Assembly (NCBI GenBank): GCA_031216915.1
Contig: CM062292.1
Coordinates: forward strand, 74,444,956-74,508,955
DNA from: Pictodentalium vernedei
Lineage: Eukaryota > Mollusca > Scaphopoda > Dentaliida > Dentaliidae
Direction of reading: 5' to 3'
Length of the DNA: 64,000 bases
In this document: positions 32,690-43,689 of the stretch, in pieces
How positions within the stretch are numbered: the first letter of the stretch is position 1
Layout of the letters: each line of letters starts with the position of its first letter
Program-made: the position numbers and the translations under genes
The notes under the pieces: model-generated
The model's database searches: none
Seen by the model: only the letters and a program-made list of their open reading frames with translations
What the model was told of the DNA's origin: nothing

Positions 32690-34570
32690 GTGAATGTGCC
32701 CCTCTCTCTCTGATTGTTCCTAGCAGAAATAAAAATGAAAGTGTCAATGACACTGTAGCTCAACTTGTCAAGACACGTACATGTATAGTATATGTGACAC
32801 AGCAATGACAAACATCTAGGTAATGACCTGATAACAAAGGTACATATAAAGTATTGTAACGGTCTGTACATAAATACTGACCGTTGCCTGTAACAAATGT
32901 ATAGGTAAAGTATTGTAAAGGTGGGTGACAGTCAGATGCTAAACTAGAAAAAAATCTTTGAGTCCCAGAGTGGGTCTGACTGAACCCCAAAATATTTGTT
33001 CTCATAGCACAGTGATAACAAAGGCACCCCAAAACACACTCGTTCCTGTCCCAAGTTGAAAACAAAAGTACCCAAGAAGTTTTGTGAAGATCAGTTCATA
33101 AATACGAGCTGTATAGAACTTGTGACAAAAAACTGATTGGACCTAATTTCGGTACAAAATGGCCACTGGCAGCCATCTTGAATTTTGGACCGTACCCAGA
33201 AACACTCATTCTCATCCCAAGGTGATAACAAAGGTACTCATTCTCATTCCAAGAAGTTTTGTGAAGATCGGTTCATAAATACAGCCTCTACCCTGAGCCG
33301 TATTGACATGTGTGCTTGCATTGTGTAAGTAGCACTGAATAAATCAAAGTTCATCTAATTTGTATAATTTCTGCACGAAAAAAACCCCCCTTATAATATG
33401 TGATGTATTCCATGTTACTAAACATTCATACAAAAATTTATTCAAATCAGAACTTTCATACAAAGTTCTGTACAAAAGACTGATTGCACTAATTTTGGTA
33501 CAAAATGGCTGCTGGTGGCCATCTTGAATTTTGGACCACACCCAAAAACACTTGCTCTCATCCCACAGTGATAACAAAGGTACCCAAGAAGTTTCGTGAA
33601 GATAAATATGGCCTCTAGTCTGAGCTGTATAGAAGTTGTGTACAAAAAACTGATTAGATCTAATTTCGGTTCAAAATGGCCACTGGCAGCCATCTTGAAT
33701 TTTAGACCGCACCCAGAAACACTCGTTCTCGTCCCAAGGTGATAACAAAGGTACCCAAGACATTTCGTGAAGATCAGTTCATAAATACAGACTCTAGTCT
33801 GAGCCGTATTGACATGTGTACTTACTGTGTGTAAGTCGCACTGAAAAAATCAAAGTTCATCTAATTTGCATAATTTCTGCACGAGAAAAAAACCCGTATT
33901 ATATGTGATGTATCCCATGGTACTAAACATTCATACAAAAAATTATTCAAATCAGCGCTTTCATATGGAAGTTCTGTGCAAAAATCTGATTGCACCTAAT
34001 TTTGTACAAAATGGCTGCCATCGGCCATCTTGAATTTCGGACCGGACCCCAAAACACTCGTTCTCGTCCCATGGTGATACCAAAGGTACCCAAGAAGTTT
34101 CGTAAAGATCGGTTCATAAATACGGCCTCTAGCCCAAGCCGTATTGGCATTTGCACTTACAGTGCTGAAAGTAACCCCAAAAAACATCAAAATTAGTCTA
34201 ATTTGCACAATTTACGCACGAGGAAAAAACCCGTATAATATGTGATGTATCCCATGGTACTAAACATTCATACAAAAAATTATTCAAATCAGAGCTTTCA
34301 TATGGAAGTTCTGTACAAAAAACAGATTTCTGCATCGTCGGTACAAAATGGCGGCTGGCAGCCATCTTGAATTTCGGACCGCACCAAAAAACACTCGTTC
34401 CTGTCCCAGGGTCATAACAAAGGTACAGAAGAAGTTTCATAAAGATCGGTTCATAAATACGACCTCTAGCCCGAGCCATAGCCAATTGTTGACGTACGGA
34501 CGGACAGACGGACGGACAACGGGCCATGACAATAGCTCAAATTTGACTTCGTCAAAGTTGAGCTAATAAT
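32690..34570. repeat. Composite dispersed repeat array (larger copy)
   Basis: Same family as 23340-24640. GATAACAAAGG or TGATACCAAAGG landmarks recur at about 33012, 33222, 33570, 33740, 34075 and 34405, in units of about 170 or 340 bp. It ends GGACGGACAGACGGACGGAC followed by GACTTCGTCAAAGTTGAGC. Short ORFs here are translations of the repeat. Confidence 0.78.
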
Positions 34571-35266
34571 GTGTTTTAATAAAAAATATTTATACAACCA
34601 AAAAAGCTTCTGATGGGTTCAATAGTGTCACAAGACAGAACCACACCTGTTCACCGTGAGTCTCCCGGTTTGAGGCACCAACTCACACTCTCATTGTCAC
34701 ATCCTATTTCCTCCCGATTTGACACTTTTAAAAAATAAATTAAAAATAGTTGTCCTGTTGTTTACAACAATGGGGACACATTATGTGCTCCAGGGTGGTC
34801 AGTTTAAATCATGTTTATTTATGAAACATGCCCACATGTTTTTATCAAATGCAGGGATCCCTCAAATGCATTGTATGCCAAATATTTTCTCATACTGTCG
34901 CGGTTACGTGAAATCAAAATTATATAAACTGTCATAGAACCCAAAATAATCATCATCATTTTTTAAATACTGTGGCTTGTAATTTCTTAGGAAGTACCTA
35001 ACAAATCACTAAATTTTTATTTCATACAAAAATGAGGTACATCAGAGTGGTCAGTTATGTTTTATTTCAACAATCTTGAACAACAACATAGCCACAGCCT
35101 CAACACTCTGTACAAATATTCCTAAATTAATAAGCAGTCACATATGCTGAAGCCTCCTCATTCACTTCTGCAACTTTTGATTATAATTAACAAAGCAGAC
35201 AAGTGGTAAATGATGCAATGTCAGACTTGTCAAACATTAATTGTTAAATCACTGTTGATAACTAAC
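34571..35266. other. Intron sequence, no gene seen
   Basis: AT-rich and largely unique by eye. No exon or repeat boundary supported. Confidence 0.45.
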
Positions 35267-35389
35267 CTGAAATAAGTCCACTATCACAGAATTGTTTAGC
35301 TTTATGTGATTTTTCCAGGATGAATCAGCGGCAATACGATCTGGGACATTTTCTGTTTTCAGCTCTGGAATTTTAGGCCGGTGTTGTAC
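35267..35389 (-). CDS. USP8-like deubiquitinase exon (linker to fingers)
   Basis: 123-bp exon (41 codons, phase 0 at both ends), acceptor TTTTTACAG before 35389 and donor GTTAGTTA after 35267. It encodes VQHRPKIPELKTENVPDR, then AADSSWKNHIKLNNS and VIVDLFQ. The W....KLN.S.IV.LFQ pattern is typical of USP8, where it precedes GQ.KST..C..C. It follows LHEGLNK from the exon 16.4 kb away and leads into GQLKST at 29129. Confidence 0.9.
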
Positions 35390-35631
35390 CTGTAAAAAGA
35401 GGACATTCAAAAGATACATCAAAATAACAAACCTCCATGAAATTAATTACAGATCAACACTAGACATTACCTTTAACTCTTTACCCATCATAACGGCCAA
35501 AACCGGCTAGGGCTATTTACAAAAATCATCATACAATTTTCATTTTTTTTTTACCTTTTTGTCTCCAAAACATATCTTATGACCCCTCATTGGAACGAGC
35601 TAATTAAGCTTGTTGCAATGAGGGGTCATAA

Positions 35632-36417
35632 CAGGCCTGGCATTCTGAAAAATGCAGGAGGGCAAAAAATCGCTCTCCTCAATCAGCTTAGGAGAGCAAT
35701 TAGATTTACACAGCATTTTAAGTATCCAATTGAACAAACTCATTGAAACTTGAACCAACAGACTACATCAGTGATTTTATTAACTTTACTAAGGTAAAGC
35801 GAAATCTCTTAGAAATCTAGATGTCTCACTCAACAAACGAACACACACTTGACAAGACCTGTGTGTGAACCCAGACCTGTTGTCCAAGAAAGTCATACGC
35901 CTACCACTACCACCTTCAACCCCCCAAGGGGGTTGAAGGTGGTAGTGGTAGGCATATGACTTTCTTGGACAACAGGTCTGCTTGAAATTACAGTCACATC
36001 CTGGTGCAAGTGCTTCAAGTGACAGGATAGTAGTAATGGTAGTATATTATAGCGTCAATATTCCTTGAATAATTACTCCTCAAACTGTGATGTCAGTTGT
36101 TGAACTTGAAACTGACAGAAAAAAAATATTGCTGTGACCCATTTTGCTTCAAATGATTGCAACTGTGTTTGGGTATGGTTGCAGCCATTACCTTTTACCA
36201 CTAAACCACTTTCAAAATGAAATTACGTGATGTTATGTGACTTCGAAGTTAAATTACATTTTTGCTTTACAACAAAAATTTAATGTGAGCATAATACATG
36301 TAATCTCAAACATCCCAGACCAAAATATTTAGGAGGGCAATTTTTTGCTCTCCTTAATTCTTTCAGGAGGGCAGTAAGGAGAGCTAAAAAATCGCCCTCC
36401 TGAAATTGCCAAGCCTG
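35632..36417. mobile_element. hAT-like non-autonomous element inside a MITE
   Basis: Ends CAGGCCTGGCA and the inverse of CAGGCTTGGCA, with GGAGGGC..TTTTT..GCTCTCC repeats just inside both ends. Flanked by GGTCATAA at 35624-35631 and 36417-36424 (8 bp if the final G is shared). About 786 bp, no transposase frame. It contains a 109-bp near-perfect palindrome. Confidence 0.75.
35872..35980. repeat. 109-bp near-perfect palindrome
   Basis: The arm begins CAGACCTGTTGTCCAAGAAA and pairs with its inverse ending at 35980. The centre is CCCCCCAAGGGGG near 35926. I see only about one mismatched position in the arms. Confidence 0.88.
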
Positions 36418-36533
36418 GTCATAAGCAATGTTTTGGAGACACAAAATGGAAATTTTTAGTTATTCAAGAATTTTGTTATTCAAGAATTTTGTTTGGAAGT
36501 GTCGTCTGCCCTTCGGGTTAGGTAAAGGGTTAA

Positions 36534-37230
36534 AAGGCTAATGATTTTCTATACCATTTTGCTACACTTTGACAGTTCACACCTGTGACTTTGCAGTTGT
36601 TTCTAGGCAAATCTTGGCTGCCTGTTTCATTTTATGTAGCATGGCAATTGTTTAAGGCAAGGTTGTGCTGCCTATGTTGGCAGAACAGCCTTATCTAAAA
36701 CAATCGCCATGATACATAAAATGAAACTTGCAAGAGGTGCCTGAGTAGATGAGTCAGTGCCCTGCAAATCCTCATTTTTGGCTTGAATCGAATACTGAAA
36801 CAAATCTAGCAGGAAATTTGAATCTGAATCTAATCCAAATCAAATCCATTTCTGCGGCAAATGACCTGTCAAGAAACTCTATGGAAAACTCTCTGTGATG
36901 TATATCCAAACTACATCGCTCAGTAAAGAAATGAATGGACATCAGAGGCATTGAAGTATTTCGGTATTTTGCTCTATCATATGGAAAGGGAAAGAATCCA
37001 AGATGAAATAGATATATAAAATTCTTAATTGCGAGGTTTAAGGGGGAAAATTAATACTATGACATATAGTTTATGATGTCAGGTTCAAAGGTAGAGCTGA
37101 CGAAGAGGTATTCAGCACAGTCTGTTGTGATTTCATCCAAAATCAGCACAATTGAATAGTGCCAGTAAACACCCCCTCCTCCTTTGCCTGTTAATGAGGA
37201 GTAACTGTGTTGATTTTTACAGCCCTTTGC
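36534..37230. other. Intron sequence with one imperfect hairpin
   Basis: The hairpin at about 36630-36725 (ATTTTATGTAGCATGGC ... GCCATGATACATAAAAT) has TTGTGCTGCC/GGCAGAACAG in its stem. No gene. Confidence 0.5.
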
Positions 37231-37234
37231 TTAA

Positions 37235-37441
37235 CCCTTTACCCAACGTAATGGAGAAAACCAGCCGGCACTAGTCACAAAAATCACCATCCAATTTTCA
37301 TTATTTTTTTCACTTTTTGTCTCAATGAGCTCATTCCAATGAGGTGTCATAAGCTATTTTTTTGAAGCAAAAAATGAAAAAAAATTAGTTATTCAAGAAT
37401 TTATTTGCAAGTGTCATCTGCCTTTTGTGTTGGGTAAAGGG
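37235..37441. repeat. TTAA MITE, partially deleted hairpin
   Basis: TTAA at 37231-37234 and 37442-37445. Ends CCCTTTACCCAACG / TTGGGTAAAGGG. The left hairpin arm is missing, leaving GAGCTCATTCCAATGAGG. Confidence 0.75.
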
Positions 37442-37445
37442 TTAA

Positions 37446-38046
37446 CACAGGATACTCCAGGTGCATACAATGAGCAAGAGAAAACCCAAGTATTTGACTA
37501 ATTTCATATAACCTGCTGTTAATAAACATTGCAAGGGTGATTTTCCAACTTTGTTGGTGAAATACACCGAAACAATTATAGTTTCCTCTTGAATCTGAAT
37601 CAAGTTTTGAAGCTTTGGACCCCAGGGTGAGCGCAGTGGTCTCTCATGCCAGAGCTCGTGGGATCGGTCTTTGGTTGGAAAAAGTTCTCAAAGTGTCAAA
37701 CACTCTCTGGCAGCATCAACTCTAGGGTTGATTCTGTCACAGTGTACCATCCAACTGGGTGGGGATGTAAAATGGCTGTTCCCAAGAGAGGCACAATCCT
37801 TGCAGGCTCAGGATCCCTTTGTATTATTCAAGTAGAGTGAGGTTACAAAGTTGCTACTACAAGATCATCACTCATATCCATGCCAATGGGCCATGGATAG
37901 GCATTAATATAAGCTGTATAACTTACTTGCCAATCCTTATGAAATCAATAAGTTTAAAACTAAAAGCTAACTTGCAAGCTTCCCCAAGTTTGCATACTGA
38001 GGAACTTGTTCTATTGCAGTAAAAGTGAACAAAGTTGATTAGGCCT
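37446..38046. other. Intron sequence, no gene seen
   Basis: 37610-37860 contains CCAGGGTGAGCGCAGTGG and similar blocks that could be an old SINE body. No promoter boxes or ends were convincing. Confidence 0.35.
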
Positions 38047-38050
38047 TTAA

Positions 38051-38292
38051 CACTTTTACCCAACGCAGACGATATCAAAATTTATTATTTTAAATAACAT
38101 TTCTTCAAATTTTTAAAATAATTTCAACAAAACTATATCATGTGACCCCTCGTTGGAACGAGCTCGATGAGCTCGTTCCAATGAAGGGTCACATGATATG
38201 GTTGTGTTGAAATTTTTGAAAAAATAATATTTTTTCAACTGCTGAATTTCCATATTACGCGGGCAGATGCGGCCGATTTGTTGGGTAAAGGG
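38051..38292. repeat. TTAA hairpin MITE, second subfamily
   Basis: TTAA at 38047-38050. The right flank reads TTGA, a decayed TTAA. The hairpin is centred on GAGCTCGATGAGCTC with TCACATGATATGG arms, like 24845-25085. Confidence 0.75.
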
Positions 38293-38296
38293 TTGA

Positions 38297-39316
38297 GAGT
38301 TATTTCAGTCCAAGTGAGCAGTCTCTTAACCCTTAAAGGCCTATTTCTGACCTTTATGACTTCAGAACAGGTGCCCTTAACATGCCATCATGAGGAGGTC
38401 CTGCTGATAAAAGACAAACTACCTTAACAGACAGCCGGGACTGGACTAGAAATCACTGGTAAGCCACTGGACATAAACTCCCCAATAAAATATAGCAAGA
38501 CTACTTCATAAGGATAAAATGGTTTTGCTTCAAACAGAATATGAAGCTCATCTATGAAAGAGAGGTGTGAAACCTGCATTTCACATTATGTAATCTGCAG
38601 AAATACTCCCAAGACAAAAAAAAGACATTAATTCTGCCAAAAAGAGTCTGACCAATCTCAAAATTGCAGGCGCACAGGTTCCCGTGTCTGTTAATCTTTG
38701 TGCCAAATTTTTCAAAAAAATGACGAACTAGCACAGACAAAATGATGTAGGTTGCAAAAATACACAAGGTGAAGAAGGGCAATAATTCTACCAAAATGAG
38801 TCTCTCTGGTCTCAAAATTGGTGGTCTACATATTCTTATCCTGATTAAACTCCATGCCAAATTTGAAAAAAAAGTTCCCCCGAAAAATGAAGAAAGGAAT
38901 ACATCTTGGACAAAGTTGTGTCACTGATGATATATTCTAAGTGAAGAAGGGCAATAACTCAGCAGCAACATGTCCAACAAAGTGGTGTCCAGAGACAATA
39001 AATTCTAAGGAAAGAGTGGCATGTCCAATCAATCCCAAAATCGCAGGTGCACATTTTGCCATAAGAATATTGACTCACAAACAGACTCTCATCCCTCCCC
39101 CCTCCCCAAAAAAAAACGCCAAAAACCTAACTCCATACAAAGTTGTGACAATAGGCAGATGAATGTACAAGTTGATTCCAGTAGACTCCTCCCCTCCCAA
39201 TACCCCCCCCCCCCCTCCACCACAACCTTGTGTTGGGGTAATAAATATGAGGCCTTTAAGTGTAGTACCTGCATTTTTCAGTGGTGTGCAAATATAGGCT
39301 TCTGGAACCCAATCAA
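38297..39316. other. Intron sequence, no gene seen
   Basis: Blocks such as GAAGAAGGGCAATAA and CCCAAAATCGCAGG recur at about 38650, 38770 and 38945, indicating old tandem units of about 150 bp. A C run lies at about 39204-39217. No coding region supported. Confidence 0.45.
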
Positions 39317-39483
39317 TTAACCCTTTACCTCACAGGAAAAGCAGACAACACTTGCAAACAAAATTCTTGAATAACCAATTTTTTCCATTTTTGTCTCAAA
39401 AACATAGGTTATGACCCCTCATTGGAACAAGCTCGATGAGCTCGTTCCAAAGAGGGGTCAGAACCTATGTTTTTGAGACAAAA

Positions 39484-39711
39484 GTTAAAAAATTTATAGT
39501 AATTTATATATTTTTTATACTTACCAATGACCCAGACTTTGCTGGTGCTAACTCTAACAAAACCAGGGCCAAACACAAATTTTGCCCCCCAATCCCCAAA
39601 ATTTGCATCCAAAACCAAAAGAAATCATGTCCTATAGGACCTCCAGACTTCGCCCCTACTGCGCATGCGCAGTGTCAAGGACGTTCCGAAATTGGCGTCA
39701 ATTATCATTCT
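39484..39711. repeat. DIRS copy C left terminal repeat
   Basis: Left-specific first about 40 bp, then the inverse of 46471-46672. The CCTATAGGACCTCCA variant is shared with its own right repeat, where B and D have CCTAAAGGACC. Confidence 0.9.
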
Positions 39712-39785
39712 ACTGGCAGTGCCTGGTCAGCGCTATGTACTCAGCGGGGAGGCAAGAGTTCCCAACTCCTGGGAGGGCCATCCCC

Positions 39786-39874
39786 GTCTGGGTCATTGGT
39801 AAGTATAAAAAATATATAAATTACTATAAATTTTTTAACATTTTTATACTGTACCAATGACCCAGACTTAGCTG
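39786..39874. other. DIRS copy C internal complementary region
   Basis: Joined complements of the left end (to 39839) and right end (from 39840), as in the other copies. Confidence 0.92.
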
Positions 39875-40000
39875 AATAGTAAAAAGGCTGGAGGGCCTAG
39901 GACATAGAGGAAAATCCAATAAGCTCAACGACCCAGACTTAGCTGAATAGTAAAAAGGCTGGAGGGCCTAGGACATAGAGGAAAATCCAATAAGCTCAAC
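39859..40000. repeat. 71-bp tandem duplication specific to copy C
   Basis: 39859-39929 and 39930-40000 are identical, starting GACCCAGACTTAGCTG and ending AATAAGCTCAAC. It duplicates the end of the ICR. Copies A, B, D and E have one unit. Confidence 0.93.
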
Positions 40001-40546
40001 TATGTAATATAGAGGCAACCCCTTAAGGAGAAAAGGAGTATTAGGCTTTACATGTATCTTTCTTATTTAATATTAAATTAGAAAGATACAATACCCTTTA
40101 TAATTGAGCACAATAACATTCATGTTCTCTATTAACATCCAGTATAACCCTTATACTAATTATTTTTAAAGTAAGCCAATAAATAAAGTTAGTCCAGAGA
40201 ATTGAGACTCTTTATAATCTTTTAAAAGTGTCCGAGTATTGTATATTAAAGCCCGTTTGACACTTGACATATACAAATGCTTCACACCGAGCTACACTTT
40301 AAAAATATGACATGAATGAATTTTAACATTAATATTACACTTTAAAACCATCCCGGAAGCGACTCAGAAATACTGACTTTGGAGGAGGCATTCCCTTGCT
40401 TTTCACTATAAAGCAGGTGACCTAAGGGAACACCCTCCCCCCCCCCCCCTTCCCCTTGCCCTGGGTCAAATAGCCCAGAGCAAAGAGGGCAGCCGGATGG
40501 AGTCACTGCCGGAACAGAAAGCCTGCATAACTATAGTTGCAACTGT

Positions 40547-41587
40547 TTAGTGGACGACATTCTGAGCAACAGATAACGGACCTAAACAATGCAGGTCTCC
40601 AGAAATGGACTCAATATTTCTGAGATAAAAATTCGTGAATGTGGATGGCTGAGACCAATAAGCAGCCTTCATTAAATCTGTAATAGCAATACTATTAGCA
40701 TAAGCCCAAGAAGTAGCAAGAGCTCTTACTTCATGAGCGGAAATCTTAAGCACAGACTGCAGAGAAGAAGATTAACTCTCATAAGCAGTACGGATAGTTA
40801 ATTGAATCCATCTAGCAATAGAATGGACCGAAATGTCCCTTCTATTAGGCATCAAAGACAGGAAGAAACGTTTCCGTCCCTTTCTGATAAACTGAGATCT
40901 CTGTTTATAGATACGTAACGCTCTAACAGGACAGAGTAAAGGCCTACGCCCGTCTGAAGACGGAAGAGCCTTAATAACAATAGGTTCCGGATATTTATTA
41001 GGAGCCTGATTCTTAGCTAAAAAACCCACATTAGTAGTGAAGGTGATAGTGTTCCCGACACTACGATAGTGAGAATCATCCACCGACAGTGCATGAAGCT
41101 CACTGACTCTTCTAGCCGAAGAGAAAGCTAAGAGAAAAGCTGTCTTATAAGATAAGAATTTGAAATCTACTGTCCCAAGAGGTTCAAATGGCTTTTCCTT
41201 CAATTTAAGAAGAACCCAAGCTAAATTCCATTTAGGAATTAACCTAAGAGTTCTGGGTCTATTTATCGAGAAGTTTCTAACCAACTTAGATAAAGAGACA
41301 TTAGATCCAATTTGTAAACTATCATGATGTGCATAGGTATCAGATAACATAGACCTATAACCCTTAATAGTAACAGGCTGCAGTTTGATTTCGTCAAACA
41401 AGTATACTAGAAAGTTTGCAATGTCTGGTATAGAGGGATCGAAAATATCTACAGAATGATCCCTACACCAACGACGAAAAACCTTCCACTTAGCCGCATA
41501 GTTTAGCGAAGAGGGGGTCCTCCTACAGTTAGAAATCGCGTCCACTGCTCGTCCTGTAAAGTGCTTGCCATGCAAGAAGGACCGCAC
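40547..41587 (-). pseudogene. Tyrosine recombinase of DIRS copy C, one stop
   Basis: 347-codon frame like copy B. Codons 1-271 are open (GTG start position at 41587). The SSARRVSEL Arg region is intact. A Leu codon has become TAA at 40772-40774, before the HEVR and NFYLR motifs, so the H, second R and Tyr are lost. The remaining 3' part is still readable to 40547. It overlaps the RT ORF end (41503) in another frame. Confidence 0.88.
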
Positions 41588-43689
41588 AACGGTAAAACGT
41601 GAAGGTTAAGACCTTGCGGGTTGTGATGGAGTTGACGCGATTTCCCCTGCGAAAGAAGATCCTCCCGTGGAGGAAGCTTTCGCGGTAGGTCCCACAACAG
41701 ACACCTGAGTAGATTTATCCACAGTCTCTGTGGAGACAGAGATGCTACCAACAGAATCTTGCATTGAGATTGTTTTATCTTTAGCAATACTTGCTGAATT
41801 AACGGCGCTGGAGGATACGCATATCCTATCATTCCGTCCCAAGGGATCGACAGAGCGTCTACTGCAAATGCTCTTGGATCCGGACACGGAGACACATACG
41901 TCTGCAACTGATTGTTGAGATGTGTCGCAAATAAGTCTATCATTGGCCGTTCCCATTGGTAGCAAATCTGACTGAATACTTGTTTGTTGAGAGTCCACTC
42001 TGACGGCAACAAGCGACCCTTTCGTGAAAGGGAGTCTGCTAGCACATTCAGACGACCCGGTATGTGACGGACCGAAAGAAGAACCTGATGTTCTAGCGCA
42101 AACAGAAGGATTCTTTCCGTTAGATTGAACAACGGAACTGAATGAGTGCCTCCCTGATTCCGTATATACGCCACTACTGTCGTATTGTCGGATAGGATTT
42201 GGACATGAGCATTGTGAATAATGTCCATCCAATGACGTAACGCAAGCCAAATTGACATCATTTCCTTGATGTTTATGTGCTTGCCCAGGAATTGCGGATC
42301 CCAAAGACCCTGGCATCTCGAATCCGTTGGGATCAATGATGCACCCCAACCTGTTTGACTGGCATCCGTCATAATGGTAAAACTCGGATCCGGCAACTGC
42401 AGCGGAACTCCCTGAGTAAACCACTGAATGTTTGCCCAAGTCTGAATCTCTTGTTTCACTTGATCTGACAAGAGAACATCTATGTCGAGCGAATGAATTT
42501 TCACACTCCAATTCTGAGTCAAGAAAATTTGGAGAGGACGCGTGCGTAACCGCCCCATCGGAATGAGATCCGCAGCGGCTCTGCACAGACCGATCAGTCT
42601 CATAAATTCTCTCGCTGTGACTTTGTCTGCGTGCAGACAATAGCGAGCGTAACAACTGACTAATTTCGCTCTGGTTAACGGCAGACGAACGAGATTGTTG
42701 TGCGTCTCGAAGCTCATTCCCAGATGTGTGAATGACTTGGACGGCACCAGATCCGACTTCTTGTTTACTATAAAACCGAGACGTCGGAGCAATAGAAGTA
42801 GATTCTGAACATCGTTCTGAAGCGTTAACTCGTTGCCGTACCTCTGAAGAATGTCGTCCAGGTAGGCCGACGTAACCGCAGACGAATGAGCTCGGAAATA
42901 GATCATTACCGAGTTCATTACCTGAGTGAAAGCCCAGGGTGCTAGATTCAATCCGAAGCACATCGCCCGGAATTGATACACCACTCCTAGGACTGCGAAG
43001 CGTAGATACTTTCTGAATGTCGGATGTACCATGACGTGAAAGTACGCATATTTGAGATCTATGCTTGTTGCATAATCGTTCACCCGAATACTCGCTCTGA
43101 CCGACCGAATCGTCTCCATATAAAACTGCAGAGCGACGATCAGCTTGTTTATCCAGCTCAAATCTATGACTGGATGGAACGAGCCGTCTGGTTTCGGAAC
43201 CAGAAACAGATGGCTGTAGAATCCCGGAGTCTCCTGGTTTTCTACGACCTCTACCGCGTTCTTCATTAAAAGAGACTGCACCTCTGATAATAGAGCGTCT
43301 CTTTTCTGCGGATTTGACGGAAGTTGACTCCACTTTGGACTTCGAGTTAATGGAGGCTTTCGTTTGAAGGATATCTTTAGACCTTCCGAAGTCACTCCTC
43401 TCACCCAAGGGTCGTCCGTAATCGATGCCCATTCTTGTGAAAAGCTCGACAACCTTCCGCCAACCGGTACGCGATAGAGGTTTAAGCCATCACCTCCTGG
43501 ACCTGCGAGGCCTGCGGTAGGAGAAACCACGTCCTCCACGACCCGCACCTCGTCCCGTCGACCTCGGGGCGTCCGACCGGTTGTCCCGGCCCGAAGGACG
43601 TCCCGAACGTGAGTCGCTACCTTGACGGTCTCTCGAATAAGACCAAGAGGATGCACCGGAACCTCTATAGGAACCTCTCTTGGGCGCAT
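41503..43689 (-). CDS. RT-RNase H-methyltransferase-like polyprotein, DIRS copy C (open)
   Basis: Open for 728 residues from the Met at 43689. Basic leader 1-60. RT about 150-385: SIDLK with catalytic Asp 211, and AYLDDIL with Asp 278/279. RNase H about 435-560: Asp 442 in TDAS, Glu 476, Asp 501 in LSDNTT, Asp 552 in NVLADSLSR. A C-terminal methyltransferase-like domain about 575-670 has DALSIPWDG and YAYPPAPL. Two differences from copies B and D may matter: Asp to Tyr just after the catalytic Asp (DLKYAYF), and one residue missing in the NKKSDL stretch. Only B, C and D could be compared. Activity is uncertain. Confidence 0.9.
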   Translation of the reverse strand: MRPREVPIEVPVHPLGLIRETVKVATHVRDVLRAGTTGRTPRGRRDEVRVVEDVVSPTAGLAGPGGDGLNLYRVPVGGRLSSFSQEWASITDDPWVRGVTSEGLKISFKRKPPLTRSPKWSQLPSNPQKRDALLSEVQSLLMKNAVEVVENQETPGFYSHLFLVPKPDGSFHPVIDLSWINKLIVALQFYMETIRSVRASIRVNDYATSIDLKYAYFHVMVHPTFRKYLRFAVLGVVYQFRAMCFGLNLAPWAFTQVMNSVMIYFRAHSSAVTSAYLDDILQRYGNELTLQNDVQNLLLLLRRLGFIVNKKSDLVPSKSFTHLGMSFETHNNLVRLPLTRAKLVSCYARYCLHADKVTAREFMRLIGLCRAAADLIPMGRLRTRPLQIFLTQNWSVKIHSLDIDVLLSDQVKQEIQTWANIQWFTQGVPLQLPDPSFTIMTDASQTGWGASLIPTDSRCQGLWDPQFLGKHINIKEMMSIWLALRHWMDIIHNAHVQILSDNTTVVAYIRNQGGTHSVPLFNLTERILLFALEHQVLLSVRHIPGRLNVLADSLSRKGRLLPSEWTLNKQVFSQICYQWERPMIDLFATHLNNQLQTYVSPCPDPRAFAVDALSIPWDGMIGYAYPPAPLIQQVLLKIKQSQCKILLVASLSPQRLWINLLRCLLWDLPRKLPPREDLLSQGKSRQLHHNPQGLNLHVLPLCGPSCMASTLQDEQWTRFLTVGGPPLR

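Larger units (their letters stand above)
35477..36529. repeat. TTAA hairpin MITE split by a hAT-like element
   Basis: TTAA at 35473-35476 and 36530-36533, ends CTCTTTACCC / GGTAAAGGG. Without the insert at 35632-36417 and one 8-bp duplicate it is about 259 bp, close to the intact copies. Its hairpin centre reads GAGCTAATTAAGCTTG. Confidence 0.78.

Noticed and set aside
32760-34527. Minus-strand ORFs with recurring NRSLRNFLG-like peptides
   Set aside because: Translations of the composite repeat array, not a protein family.
41606-43432. 608-codon minus-strand ORF overlapping RT in copy C
   Set aside because: A shifted frame of the RT-RNase H gene. It is Ser/Arg-rich with no motifs, while the other frame holds all catalytic residues.
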